64,000 bases of DNA from Chitinophaga terrae (ex Kim and Jung 2007) (lineage in GTDB: Bacteria > Bacteroidota > Bacteroidia > Chitinophagales > Chitinophagaceae): assembly GCF_900107795.1 (NCBI RefSeq), contig NZ_FNRL01000027.1, positions 1-64,000 on the forward strand. Direction: 5' to 3'. Each line of letters opens with the position of its first letter. The stretch's first letter is position 1. The position numbers and the translations under genes are program-made. The notes under the pieces are model-generated. The model saw only the letters and a list, made by a program, of their open reading frames with translations. It ran no database searches and was not told the DNA's origin. Shown piece after piece: positions 20,993 to 29,819 of the stretch.

Positions 20993-22081
20993 ATGAAAGC
21001 AATCTTAGACAACAACGTAACCGAAACAATTTACCGCTATGCCGCTTTGTCGGAAACCGAACAAATGCTGCATCCCGCATTACTTGAGCTGGCATACCAG
21101 CAACGCTGGTTTAAACTTTTTGTTCCTCCTGTGTATGGCGGGCCAGGGAAAACATTACCGGAAATACTGCGCCTGGAAGAAGCCATAGCAGCGGCCGACG
21201 GCAGTTTGGGCTGGACAGTCACCCTCTGCAGCGGCGCCGGCTGGTTTGCCGGCTTCCTGGACCCTGAACTGGCACACGAACTATTTGCCGATCCTAAAGT
21301 TTGCTTTGCCGGCAGCGGAGAAGTTGGAGGAACCGCCACAGAAAAGGACGGAAAGTATATCGTCAACGGTACCTGGCGTTATGCCAGCGGCGCTATGCAT
21401 GCCACCGTTTTTACAGCCAACTGCATTCTCCAGGATGAAGCAGGAGAACAATTACAGGATGAATCCGGGGCGCCAACAATCGTTTCATTTGTATTAAAAC
21501 GGGAAGAAGTGAATATAATTCCCGGCTGGTCGTATTTCGGGTTGGTAGCTACAGGCAGTCATGCGTTTGAAGCTGTGAATATTTCCGTGCCCGGGAACCG
21601 GGCATTCCGGATCAACGAGAACATCCAGGCTCCCGGCCTGGGATTCGATTATCCTTTCCTGCAAATGGCGGAAACAACGCTGGCAGTCAATATTGCCGGC
21701 ATGGGCCAACATTTCATCAGCCTGGCGGCAGCCGCATTCGAACAACGCTCAGGTTTGAAAAGGTATACACCTGACCAGATCCAATACTTCTATAATACGC
21801 TGGAATCTGTAAAGGCACAGATGAAAAGAACAAGAACCGAGTTTTACGAAGCATTCGATAATAGCTGGCTTGCCCTGCTCAATACTTCTACTATCCCCAC
21901 TTCTATCCTGGAAGCAGTAAGCCAGCGAAGCAGGGCCCTGGCCCACTATGCGAGGGAAGCCTGCGATACGCTGTACCCCTACTGCGGACTGGATGCCGCC
22001 CGTAAAGAAACTACCATCAACCGCGTTTGGAGAGACATCCATACCGCGAGCCAACACTCGCTATTAACCTTCTCACTGTGA
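20993..22081 (+). CDS. Acyl-CoA dehydrogenase-fold flavoprotein under TPP riboswitch control
   Basis: This is a 362-aa cytosolic flavoprotein of the acyl-CoA dehydrogenase superfamily. The N-terminal helical domain (PALLELAYQQRWFKLFVPPVYGG) leads into the middle beta domain (GSGEVGGTATEKDGKYIVNGTW). The C-terminal helical domain ends with RVWRDIHTASQHSLL, a pattern I associate with the flavin-dependent monooxygenase side of the fold (HsaA/DszC-like, HpaH_C) rather than with true acyl-CoA dehydrogenases. The sole regulatory signal is the TPP riboswitch directly upstream, which implies a link to thiamine synthesis, salvage or breakdown. No thi gene is adjacent. The substrate is unknown. Confidence 0.85.
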   Translation: MKAILDNNVTETIYRYAALSETEQMLHPALLELAYQQRWFKLFVPPVYGGPGKTLPEILRLEEAIAAADGSLGWTVTLCSGAGWFAGFLDPELAHELFADPKVCFAGSGEVGGTATEKDGKYIVNGTWRYASGAMHATVFTANCILQDEAGEQLQDESGAPTIVSFVLKREEVNIIPGWSYFGLVATGSHAFEAVNISVPGNRAFRINENIQAPGLGFDYPFLQMAETTLAVNIAGMGQHFISLAAAAFEQRSGLKRYTPDQIQYFYNTLESVKAQMKRTRTEFYEAFDNSWLALLNTSTIPTSILEAVSQRSRALAHYAREACDTLYPYCGLDAARKETTINRVWRDIHTASQHSLLTFSL

Positions 22082-22090
22082 GGCGGGGGG

Positions 22091-22382
22091 CACGCAAAGG
22101 CGCAAAGGGAGGCAAAGAGACATAAGTTTTTTTTAAGAGGCGTAAGTTTTTTTTAAGAGGCGTAAGTTTTTTTATAAGGGACATAAGTTTTTTAAGAATA
22201 AGTAAGAAAAGAAAAAGAAGGAGCGGAGATTATGTAATTGCTATTACAAAATCTCCGCTCTTTGCTTTCTTAATCTTCTTAAAAAAACTTAATCTTCTTA
22301 AAAAACTTATGTCCCTTATAAAAAAACTTACGCCTCTTAAAAAAAACTTATGTCTCTTTGCCTCCCTTTGCGCCTTTGCGTG
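22091..22382. repeat. 292-bp inverted repeat with internal short tandem units
   Basis: Two arms of about 130-140 bp face each other around a central hairpin (GAGCGGAGAT at 22221-22230 with ATCTCCGCTC at 22251-22260, and inside it TGTAAT with ATTACA). The outer ends are perfect: CACGCAAAGGCGCAAAGG at 22091 and its complement ending at 22382. Within each arm, units of about 20 bp of the form (G)CGTAAG-T(7-8)-AAGAG or ACATAAG-T(6-8)-AAGAG repeat. The left arm has one more GCGTAAG unit; the right arm has two GATTAAG units near the centre. The element fills the gap between two convergent genes, starting 9 bp after one stop codon and ending 3 bp before the other, so it can act as a bidirectional terminator. 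Confidence 0.9.
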
Positions 22383-22385
22383 AAA

Positions 22386-23357
22386 CTACTGGGACCAGCC
22401 GGTTGGCCGCCTATCCCAGCGGTGAGGCTTCAGTTGGGTGAGCAGGGCGGCGCTCAGGCCTTTACCATCGCTGGCTGCCATGTTGGCGCGCACGTTTTTG
22501 ATCCTGCGCATACCCGGAATGGTGGTAGCGATATCTGGATTGCTTAAAATAAAGCGCAGGGCCATTTCTGGCATGGTCATACCTTCGGGGATGAGCGGCT
22601 TCAGCGCATCTGCGTGTTCTACGCTTGCATGCAGGTTTTCAGGCACAAAATAGCTTGCCCGCCAGTCGTTCGCCGGGAAGGTAGTATCTTTTGTGAGAGT
22701 GCCTGTAAGTGTGCCCTCATCAAATGGTACGCGGGCGATAACGCCGATGTCCAGCTTTTTACAGAGCGGCAGCAGGTTGTCTTCCGGCGCCTGGTCAAAA
22801 ATATTGTAGATCACCTGTACGCCGTCGATCAGGCCGGTTTTCAGGGTTTCAAGGCAGTTGTCGGGTTCCCAGCGGTTTACGCTTACGCCCCAGGCCCTGA
22901 CTTTTCCGTCTTTCTGCAGTTTGGTGATGGCTTCTTTCCATTCGTCCTGGGTCGACCAGCTGTCTTCCCATACATGGAACTGCTGCAGGTCTATAGTTTC
23001 GACGCCGAGGTTCTGCAGGCTTTTCTCGGTGTATTCGATGATGTAATCTTTAGGAAAAACATCCTGGATACTGTAGGAAGGTTTTGATGGCCATTTCCGG
23101 TTCTTTGGCGGAATTTTAGTGGCCACATACAAACGTTTGCCGGCGTGGCGACGAATCGTTTTATTGAGTATCTGTTCGCTAAGGCCATCGCCGTAGGCCC
23201 AGGCGGTATCAAAAAAATTGCAGCCCAGTTCAATGGCCTGGTCTAAAGCCTGGTTTACTTCGTTTTCTTCGGAGCCAGTCCAGCCGGCCATTCCCCACAT
23301 TCCATATCCTATTTCACTAACCTGCCATCCGGTTCTTCCAAATTTCCTATATTCCAT
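22386..23357 (-). CDS. Aldo/keto reductase
   Basis: This 323-aa NADPH-dependent oxidoreductase has a TIM-barrel fold. Catalytic-site segments are FFDTAWAYGDG (Asp and Tyr of the tetrad), VATKIPP (Lys) and LQQFHVWED (His). Cofactor segments near the C-terminus are IPGMRRIKNVRANM and the final helix. It belongs to the larger AKR group with an N-terminal MEYRKFGRTGWQVSEIG start, which includes voltage-channel beta-like and general stress reductases. The substrate cannot be assigned. It stands alone, divergent from the MGMT fusion gene and convergent with the flavoprotein gene across the inverted repeat. Confidence 0.93.
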   Translation of the reverse strand: MEYRKFGRTGWQVSEIGYGMWGMAGWTGSEENEVNQALDQAIELGCNFFDTAWAYGDGLSEQILNKTIRRHAGKRLYVATKIPPKNRKWPSKPSYSIQDVFPKDYIIEYTEKSLQNLGVETIDLQQFHVWEDSWSTQDEWKEAITKLQKDGKVRAWGVSVNRWEPDNCLETLKTGLIDGVQVIYNIFDQAPEDNLLPLCKKLDIGVIARVPFDEGTLTGTLTKDTTFPANDWRASYFVPENLHASVEHADALKPLIPEGMTMPEMALRFILSNPDIATTIPGMRRIKNVRANMAASDGKGLSAALLTQLKPHRWDRRPTGWSQ

Positions 23358-23523
23358 AGTGCTGATTTTAGTGTGCCAAATATACCCAAATGAAAAAGAA
23401 ATATTATAACAAAATGATGGACGTTCAGATGCCGGGTATATGATAAAAACAAGTTATTTATCCGGAAGGAATACAGCTTTTATTTTCCGCAAGAACCGGG
23501 TTTACTACCTTTGGAGCGCGGTA

Positions 23524-23531
23524 TACCTTTG
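23524..23531 (+). promoter_or_regulatory. -7 promoter box for the MGMT fusion gene
   Basis: TACCTTTG matches TAnnTTTG and lies 16 bp before the chosen ATG at 23548, implying a very short leader. A second copy of the same octamer occurs at 23506-23513. Confidence 0.5.
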
Positions 23532-23547
23532 TGTTAAATACAAGATC

Positions 23548-24420
23548 ATGAACACACAACAGGAAATAGATTTTAACAGGATAGCCTCGGCTATTGATTA
23601 CCTGAAGACTAACTTTAAATCACAGCCCAGCCTGGAAGCTGCGGCAGCGCATGTACATTTAAGCGCTTTCCACTTCCAGCGGATGTTCAGGGAATGGGCA
23701 GGCGTTACGCCTAAACAGTTCCTGCAATACCTGAGTGTAAATTATGCGAAGGATATATTGCAGGAAACAGCCGCCAACCTGGCAGATGCTGCGTATGAAA
23801 CGGGATTGTCAGGAACCGGGAGGTTGCACGACCTTTTCATTAAAATAGAAGGCATGACGCCGGGAGAATATCGCCAGGGAGGCGAATCGCTTACCATCAA
23901 TTATTCATTTGCAGATAGCCCGTTCGGGATGCTGATCGTTGCCGCAACCGCCAAAGGTATTTGTCATATGGCTTTTGCAGACGAAGGAACAGATAAAGCA
24001 TTGGAAGAATTAAAAACCATTTTCCCCAATGCCCGTTACCAGCAGGTGGTTGACAAACACCAGCAGAATGCGCTGTTTGTATTTTCGCAGGACTGGAAAA
24101 AACTGGACGAAATAAAACTTCACCTGAAAGCAACGCCGTTCCAGATCAAAGTATGGGAAACATTGCTGAAGATCCCTGCGGGCGGTTTAACTACCTATGC
24201 GTCGCTTGCCGCGCAGACAGGGAACGCCCAGGCGGCAAGGGCTGTAGGCAGCGCGGTTGGCAGCAATCCTGTAGCCTTCCTTATTCCCTGCCACCGCGTG
24301 ATCAAATCTACGGGGGTGATAGGCGAATATCACTGGAACAGCTACAGGAAAAACGCGATCATTGGCTGGGAAGCAGCACGTTTCCGTGCTACTGCTGAGC
24401 ATCCAGGTTCAGGATCCTGA
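23548..24420 (+). CDS. AraC-type HTH fused to methylated-DNA--cysteine methyltransferase (Ada-like)
   Basis: This 290-aa fusion repairs O6-alkylguanine by transferring the alkyl group to its own Cys and probably also regulates transcription. An AraC-type HTH covers about 10-105 (LSAFHFQRMFREWAGVTPKQFLQY). An MGMT N-terminal ribonuclease-like part follows, then the DNA-binding/active-site domain at about 190-280 with the acceptor motif IPCHRVI. The N-terminal zinc-Cys4 domain of classical Ada, which senses methyl phosphotriesters, is absent. I start at the ATG at 23548 because upstream codons look non-coding and the -7 box lies just before it. The 3' end overlaps the convergent DUF1080 gene by 32 bp. 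Confidence 0.9.
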   Translation: MNTQQEIDFNRIASAIDYLKTNFKSQPSLEAAAAHVHLSAFHFQRMFREWAGVTPKQFLQYLSVNYAKDILQETAANLADAAYETGLSGTGRLHDLFIKIEGMTPGEYRQGGESLTINYSFADSPFGMLIVAATAKGICHMAFADEGTDKALEELKTIFPNARYQQVVDKHQQNALFVFSQDWKKLDEIKLHLKATPFQIKVWETLLKIPAGGLTTYASLAAQTGNAQAARAVGSAVGSNPVAFLIPCHRVIKSTGVIGEYHWNSYRKNAIIGWEAARFRATAEHPGSGS

Positions 24421-25180
24421 TGCGGCGGAAGTCCACTTCCTGGCCTTCGCTCTGCAGGGCAATAAACCCTGATGATAATAGTTTTCCTTCCACTTTGACA
24501 GCAGGGTCATAACCATTAACCACTCCTCCGCCAATCTGCGGTTTGCTATACTGCAATACCGTATCGCCATTGATGATGTGCGTAACCAGCGAATCGCCCA
24601 GCACGATCAATTCTCCCCTTACCCACTGATCGCCGTCATAGGTTTTGGAAGTGGATTCGATACAATGCGTCGGGTCCAGGATGCCTTTATACACCACGTT
24701 GGTGCCCGGAGAACACATGTTGCCCGTGGGTCGCGGCTTCCCATCTCCCAGTCCTCCCAGGAGCTGCATTTCAACGGAAATAGGCCAGTCCTGCTCCTTA
24801 GGCATGGTCTTGGGGTCTTGCGAATGGAACATTACGCCGCTGTTCAGCAGGGTGTAACTGGGCGCGGTAGGCACCCATCTGCCAACAAAGCGGTATTCGA
24901 ATTTTAAATGATAGTGAGAGAAAGGTTGTTTATAGTAGAGGTGACCAAACTGGTCGTTGAAGTTGCCGTACTGATCATACCTGACTTTGATTATACTATC
25001 TTCTACCCTGAAGGTATTGCCAAAGTTTTCTCCTACCTCGTGGTGATGGATCTTCACTACCCAGTCATTAATGTCTTTTCCATTGAAAAGATCTACCCAT
25101 TCGGGTTCTTTGGGTTTACTGGTTTCCGCACAGGCAGAAAACAAGAGGATAGTCAACAGGGTGTAATAACATTTTACCAT
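24389..25180 (-). CDS. DUF1080 lipoprotein (3-keto-glycoside hydrolase/LamG-like)
   Basis: This protein of about 263 aa has a lipoprotein signal (LLTILLFSAC) when started at the ATG at 25180; a longer frame to 25225 overlaps the upstream stop and lacks a better signal. The body is a concanavalin-like beta sandwich typical of DUF1080: EWVDLFNGKDINDWVVK, then YHLKFEYRFVGRW, NSGVMFHSQDP, SVEMQLLGG and the C-terminal GFIALQSEGQEVDFRRIRI. Members have been linked to cleavage of 3-keto-disaccharides. It follows the beta-helix gene by about 41 bp and is probably co-transcribed, suggesting a joint role in breaking down a plant glycan. Confidence 0.88.
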   Translation of the reverse strand: MVKCYYTLLTILLFSACAETSKPKEPEWVDLFNGKDINDWVVKIHHHEVGENFGNTFRVEDSIIKVRYDQYGNFNDQFGHLYYKQPFSHYHLKFEYRFVGRWVPTAPSYTLLNSGVMFHSQDPKTMPKEQDWPISVEMQLLGGLGDGKPRPTGNMCSPGTNVVYKGILDPTHCIESTSKTYDGDQWVRGELIVLGDSLVTHIINGDTVLQYSKPQIGGGVVNGYDPAVKVEGKLLSSGFIALQSEGQEVDFRRIRILNLDAQQ

Positions 25181-25221
25181 AACGGGGATAATTTTTAAGC
25201 AGGCCAAAATACAAAAAACGA

Positions 25222-27255
25222 TCACTTTAACAAATACTCATTCCCGTCGTATCCTGATTTCACCAACGGCGGAAAGACAGGTTGCCTGGCTATTTTCTTC
25301 AGCGAAGGTTTTAGTACTCCGAATTGGTTCATAGGAATATTCCTGAAACCTATTTCAAAAGCCGGCGAATTACTTTTCAACCAGTAGTTCCCCTTTGCAG
25401 GGTCCGTAAACCCCGGATCTCCTGCCAGGCTATGCGCATCGGTATTCCGCTGCTGCGATTTTTGCAACGCATCGTTATCAGGAAATAGGTTATAATCCAC
25501 TTCCCTTCCCCATACCGGTATTTCAACCGGCAGGAATGCCCTGCTGACTATGTTATGCCTGAAAACATCTTCGCTATTGCGGAACCAGACATGCGGATGG
25601 AAAGTATTATTGATCATAATATTATTCTCCACCACCCGTAAAAAGCCTTCTCTTAATTTAATTCCGCCATTAAGGCATACGTTGTTGTAAATACGATAAT
25701 TGCTGGAACCGTCGTCCAGGTCTATATCCCAGCCATGATCGCACCTGAAACGATTATTCCGCAGGGTTACCGGCACCTGTACATCCAACAGGATCAGTTC
25801 AGGATGTACGGTTGTAATGCTATCCATAAATATGCGATCGGCTGACCAGTAACGGTCACGCCCCCACGAATTGAAGGCGCCGTGATCGCTGGTTTCAAGT
25901 ACCGTATTAAAAACATCGTTATACTCAATAAGATGACCGCCGAAACAGCCATCACCTACGTTAATACCTGCCCTCGGCACGTCGTATATACTGTTGTGGC
26001 TAACAGTAATACCGGCGCAGATAGCCAGCTCCACTCCTGCCACCTGCTTTTCAAACTGCCCGATATGATGAACCAGGTTATCGGTGATCAGGCAATGCTG
26101 CGGGAAATTTTCGTCCTTCGGGCCCGGGTACTTATCTATCGCGTTGTACGGTAACAGCGCTTCGTATTTGTCGCGGGCGGATCTTACTACCTTCGGATCG
26201 CCAACCAGGCAGATGGCGTTGGCGCCAATATGATGAATATGGCACCCGTTAACAGTGTCTCTTTTACTGTAATTGCTGATCATAATAGCATTTCCGCCCA
26301 AACCTTCAAATTCGCAATCGCTGATGCTGCAATCTTCTGTTCCGTCCAGCAAGAGCGCGCCATTACGGTAGATGGTCCAGTCGCTGCGCAGCAGTGGCTC
26401 GGCGGTTTCCATGAAGGTTCGCTCGTTATGTGCGAAACGCAGTCCCTGGATTTTTACATTCCTCACCGGGTGCGTAGCGTCGCCTTTCAGGGTAATGCTG
26501 TTCTTAAGATTAGATGCCACCACTTTTGCTTTCCCGGGCTGAATGCCGGCAGGTGGATAATAATACAACTGGTTATTTTTTGTATCCAGGAACCATTCAT
26601 GCGGCGCATCCAGTTCTTCCAGGCTGTTTTCGACGTATACATATTTTTCATTCATCCCGTCCGGCCTGTTGGTTTGCCAGCCGCCTTCCAGTTTTATTTT
26701 TCCGTTGTTATCTTTACTTACCCTGTAACTATTCCCTCCCCAGCGGTGTAAATGTAACGCATGTACGTAGCCGTTACCGGCGTCTTTCCATTTATCTATT
26801 CTTTTGATCGCATCAGGGGAAGTTCCATTCAATACAGCTGCACTGCTGTCATAATCCGGATATCTTGCCAGAATCTGCGGTACGTCGTTTACATACAATC
26901 TTTCGAACCGAATACCTGCGGGCACGTTTGCCACATAGATCCCATTCCTGTATGGTTTCCAGTTAAGCGCAAGCGGCCGGCCGGCGCTCACCGTTACCTG
27001 TTCATTGGCGGCAGGCTTAATCTGCAGGCTATTGCATTTCATGTCGCCTGCGTTGATCTCAATATTCCGGGGCAGGTAATATACGCCTTTATGCACCTGG
27101 ACCACTACGTTTTCATTCTTTCGTTGCAGCGCATCATTCACCGCATCGTTAATGGTTTTGTAAGCGCCGCCTGATGAGCCGCCAACATGTAAAACGGTTT
27201 GCCCGGTCGCTGAAACAGCATATAAACCCGCGGCAAGGAGCAGAAAATTTTTCAT
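25222..27255 (-). CDS. Secreted right-handed parallel beta-helix carbohydrate enzyme (GH141-like)
   Basis: This 677-aa exported protein has a signal peptide (KNFLLLAAGLYAVSATGQ). I prefer the ATG at 27255, the third in the open frame, because the signal peptide then begins at once. After an N-terminal domain with GAYKTINDAVNDAL and GVYYLPRNIEI comes a beta-helix made of repeats such as NGCHIHHIGANAICLVG and ITVSHNSIYDVPRAGI, and a C-terminal WLKSNSPAFEIGF. The central stretch LEELDAPHEWFLDTKNNQLYY is frequent in GH141-type proteins (fucosidase/xylanase). The exact family is inferred; a pectin or xylan side-chain enzyme is likely given the neighbouring genes. Confidence 0.8.
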   Translation of the reverse strand: MKNFLLLAAGLYAVSATGQTVLHVGGSSGGAYKTINDAVNDALQRKNENVVVQVHKGVYYLPRNIEINAGDMKCNSLQIKPAANEQVTVSAGRPLALNWKPYRNGIYVANVPAGIRFERLYVNDVPQILARYPDYDSSAAVLNGTSPDAIKRIDKWKDAGNGYVHALHLHRWGGNSYRVSKDNNGKIKLEGGWQTNRPDGMNEKYVYVENSLEELDAPHEWFLDTKNNQLYYYPPAGIQPGKAKVVASNLKNSITLKGDATHPVRNVKIQGLRFAHNERTFMETAEPLLRSDWTIYRNGALLLDGTEDCSISDCEFEGLGGNAIMISNYSKRDTVNGCHIHHIGANAICLVGDPKVVRSARDKYEALLPYNAIDKYPGPKDENFPQHCLITDNLVHHIGQFEKQVAGVELAICAGITVSHNSIYDVPRAGINVGDGCFGGHLIEYNDVFNTVLETSDHGAFNSWGRDRYWSADRIFMDSITTVHPELILLDVQVPVTLRNNRFRCDHGWDIDLDDGSSNYRIYNNVCLNGGIKLREGFLRVVENNIMINNTFHPHVWFRNSEDVFRHNIVSRAFLPVEIPVWGREVDYNLFPDNDALQKSQQRNTDAHSLAGDPGFTDPAKGNYWLKSNSPAFEIGFRNIPMNQFGVLKPSLKKIARQPVFPPLVKSGYDGNEYLLK

Positions 27256-27288
27256 AACATCCATAAGGTGAATACGACCTTTTTTCAT

Positions 27289-27582
27289 TGTTCAATGAAA
27301 TATAGCAATAAAGAACAGAGGAGGCAGTTAAAAGAGAAAAAAATACCAGCAAAAACCAAAATCCTATTCGGTCACGCAATAAAATTCCGGCCAGGCAGCA
27401 GGACAGTACAGGTTGCCATACCGTAAGCAGAATATTATTATTGCTGTTACATAAGTAATCCAGTACTCATAAAAATCGAAACATGCAGGAAAGATGGCCT
27501 GCACAGGCCATCTTTTTCCTTTGAAGAAAGCTATAGTCAGTACGCATTGCCAAGAAACATTCATATAACCAAACAGTAAGCC
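27289..27582. other. Divergent promoter region between beta-helix and GH71/99-like genes
   Basis: No gene is visible in these 294 bp. It contains one strong hairpin (listed separately) in the leader of the + strand gene. I could not identify a convincing TAnnTTTG box with a spaced -33 element on either strand. Confidence 0.5.
27490..27518 (+). terminator. Terminator-like hairpin in the leader of the GH71/99-like gene
   Basis: A 12-bp perfect stem (27490-27501 with 27504-27515, AAAGATGGCCTG) is followed by TTCC. It lies 65 bp ahead of the + strand gene and not behind any gene, so it may act as an attenuator or protect the 5' end of the mRNA. Confidence 0.5.
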
Positions 27583-29634
27583 GTGCGAAAAAAATTAAGG
27601 TCAACCAACCTATTCCTCAGCGCTATGGTGCTGGCAGGACTAGGGTTTTCTTACCCGGGTATTGAGCCCGGGAAAAAGAAAATATCAATTCCCGTTAGAG
27701 AAAAAACTGATACTACCGGTAAAGCGAAACCCTATCGCGACCTCTATGCTGATACCTGGGTAGCAACCGATGCACTGGGCCGTACTATGCCCGGCTTGCA
27801 GGAAGCGGGTCCCGTTAAAAAAGATCAGCGAAGAGTGGTGAGTATCTTCTATATCACATGGCATCGTGATCATCATCATAACAACAAGCCCTACCAGGCA
27901 GATGTTACCAAAGTGCTGAGCGCTCATCCTGAAGCCAGGATGGACGCCAAACATCCTGCCTGGACTGCGGGCTCCTATCATTGGGGCGAACCTGAAATGG
28001 GCTATTTCCTCAGCAAAGACGAGTACGTGATAAGAAAAGATATGTCGATGCTTTCGGATGCCGGCGTTGATGTACTCATCATGGATGTAACCAACGCAGA
28101 AATGTACTGGGACGAATGGGAAGTAGTATTCTCGACTATGGAAAAAATGAAAGCAGAAGGAAACAAGGTGCCAAAATTCTGCTTCTGGGCGTTCAATGGA
28201 GAGGTGATCCCCGTGGTGCAGCGGCTCTATGAAAGGATCTACCTGAAAAACAGGTTCAAAGACCTCTGGTTCTATTGGGACGGGAAACCGCTACTGCTGT
28301 ACAACTCCCGGCCTAAGTACGACGCAAATGGCGTAGATGCGCCGCAACGCAACTACAATTACGACAGCGCCGCCAAAACGGATAAGAACCACCCGCACTA
28401 TAACGATCCCGAATATACGGAGCCATTTTATAAAGACTATACAAAAGGGGTAAAGAACTTCTTCACCCTGCGAACCATGTGGTGGGGCTACTATGAGTGG
28501 GCAGGCCAACGCTTTGTGGGCACGGAAGACAACTGGAGTTTCGGCTATGACCTCGACAACAAACATGTAAAGGCTATGCTCCCCGACAGCCTGGTTTCGC
28601 TGCACAATGGCAGGAAAGAAGAAGCCGCGGTAACGCCGGCACAGCACCCGGCGTCTATGGTCGGCAAATCATGGACCCGCGAAAAAGGCGAACCGCAGTT
28701 AAACCAGTATGATCTACCGGAACCTACTTATGTGCCCTGGTTAGGGAAAACGGTCGAAAACCCAGAAGCATATGGCATATACTTCCAGGACAGGTGGAAT
28801 GAAGCATTGAAATCTGATCCGCAGTTCCTGTATATCAACGACTGGAACGAATGGACAGCGGGCAAATACCAGCCTAAAAACGGCACTACCAATTTCCTGC
28901 GCCGTAAAAACCCGTTCTTCTTTGTAGACCAGTATAACTCGGAGTTTAACAGGGCCATACAACCGATGAAAGGCGGGTATACAGACAACTACTATATGCA
29001 GATGGCACAGAACATCCGCAAATACAAAGGCGTTCGTCCTATCCCTACCCTGAATGGTTATACGAAGATCAGCGCTGATGGCAAGTTTTCAGACTGGAAG
29101 AAAGCGAAGATTGAATACAGGGATACCGAAGGCGATGTATTTCACCGTGATTACATCGGGTATGGAGACCTTCATTACAAGAACAACTCGGGCCGGAACG
29201 ATATTATCACCAGCAAGGTTGGAGTAGATAAAGACAATGTATATTTCTACGCCGCCACCGCCGGCAACCTCACATCACACACGGATAATAACTGGATGTT
29301 GTTATTGGTGGATGCCGATAATAATTCATCAACCGGCTGGCATGGATACGATTTTATTATCAACAAACAGGTAAAAGACGATCATACCACTACGCTGATG
29401 CGTTATGACGGCCAGCAATGGACAGCAGTAGCCGATCTCTCCTTCCGCTATTCGGGGAATGAAATGGAAATCGCGGTACCTAAGAAAGCATTAGGGCTTG
29501 CCGACGATAAATTTACATTCGACTTCAAATGGAGCGATAACGCGGCAGACCTCAACGATGTGATCTCTCTTTGCCTGGATGGCGATACAGCGCCTAACAG
29601 GAGGTTTAACTACCGTTGCATCTGGACTAGATAA
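27583..29634 (+). CDS. GH71/99-like exported protein with C-terminal sugar-binding domain
   Basis: This 683-aa protein starts at a GTG with an N-terminal signal (LFLSAMVLAGLGFS). The main part (about 75-490) looks like a TIM-barrel hydrolase: VSIFYITWHRDHHH, then GYFLSKDEYVIRKDMSML, ADAGVDVLIMDVTNA-like strands, KPLLLYNSRPKYD and QFLYINDWNEWTAG, a pattern seen in GH71/GH99-like and related uncharacterised proteins. The C-terminal 180 residues resemble a CBM9-type sugar-binding module (WMLLLVDADNNSSTGWHGYDFIIN). Catalytic residues cannot be assigned. It diverges from the beta-helix operon. Substrate inference is weak. Confidence 0.7.
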   Translation: MRKKLRSTNLFLSAMVLAGLGFSYPGIEPGKKKISIPVREKTDTTGKAKPYRDLYADTWVATDALGRTMPGLQEAGPVKKDQRRVVSIFYITWHRDHHHNNKPYQADVTKVLSAHPEARMDAKHPAWTAGSYHWGEPEMGYFLSKDEYVIRKDMSMLSDAGVDVLIMDVTNAEMYWDEWEVVFSTMEKMKAEGNKVPKFCFWAFNGEVIPVVQRLYERIYLKNRFKDLWFYWDGKPLLLYNSRPKYDANGVDAPQRNYNYDSAAKTDKNHPHYNDPEYTEPFYKDYTKGVKNFFTLRTMWWGYYEWAGQRFVGTEDNWSFGYDLDNKHVKAMLPDSLVSLHNGRKEEAAVTPAQHPASMVGKSWTREKGEPQLNQYDLPEPTYVPWLGKTVENPEAYGIYFQDRWNEALKSDPQFLYINDWNEWTAGKYQPKNGTTNFLRRKNPFFFVDQYNSEFNRAIQPMKGGYTDNYYMQMAQNIRKYKGVRPIPTLNGYTKISADGKFSDWKKAKIEYRDTEGDVFHRDYIGYGDLHYKNNSGRNDIITSKVGVDKDNVYFYAATAGNLTSHTDNNWMLLLVDADNNSSTGWHGYDFIINKQVKDDHTTTLMRYDGQQWTAVADLSFRYSGNEMEIAVPKKALGLADDKFTFDFKWSDNAADLNDVISLCLDGDTAPNRRFNYRCIWTR

Positions 29635-29773
29635 TATTAAAAAGAACATTGCGGTTTAATCTCTCGCCAGTGGTTGGTTTCTAAGATCCCCATACTCATT
29701 AATCAACCCTGGCCATGAGGTTGAACCGTATTTCTTTTTGGAGAGAGTAAGCCGATAAGAATTGGAATTTAAC

Positions 29774-29793
29774 CTAAATCTCTTTAGATTTAG
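29774..29793 (+). promoter_or_regulatory. Small hairpin ahead of the 99-aa repeat protein
   Basis: A perfect 8-bp stem (CTAAATCT with AGATTTAG) and a 4-nt loop lie 26 bp ahead of the start codon. It may be part of the leader. No T run follows. Confidence 0.35.
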
Positions 29794-29819
29794 TATCTAA
29801 CCCATTAAGGCCTTAGTTT

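Noticed and set aside
22091..22382. CRISPR array, because of repeated short units
   Set aside because: Units are T-rich, adjacent without spacers of constant length, and arranged as an inverted repeat; no cas gene is nearby.
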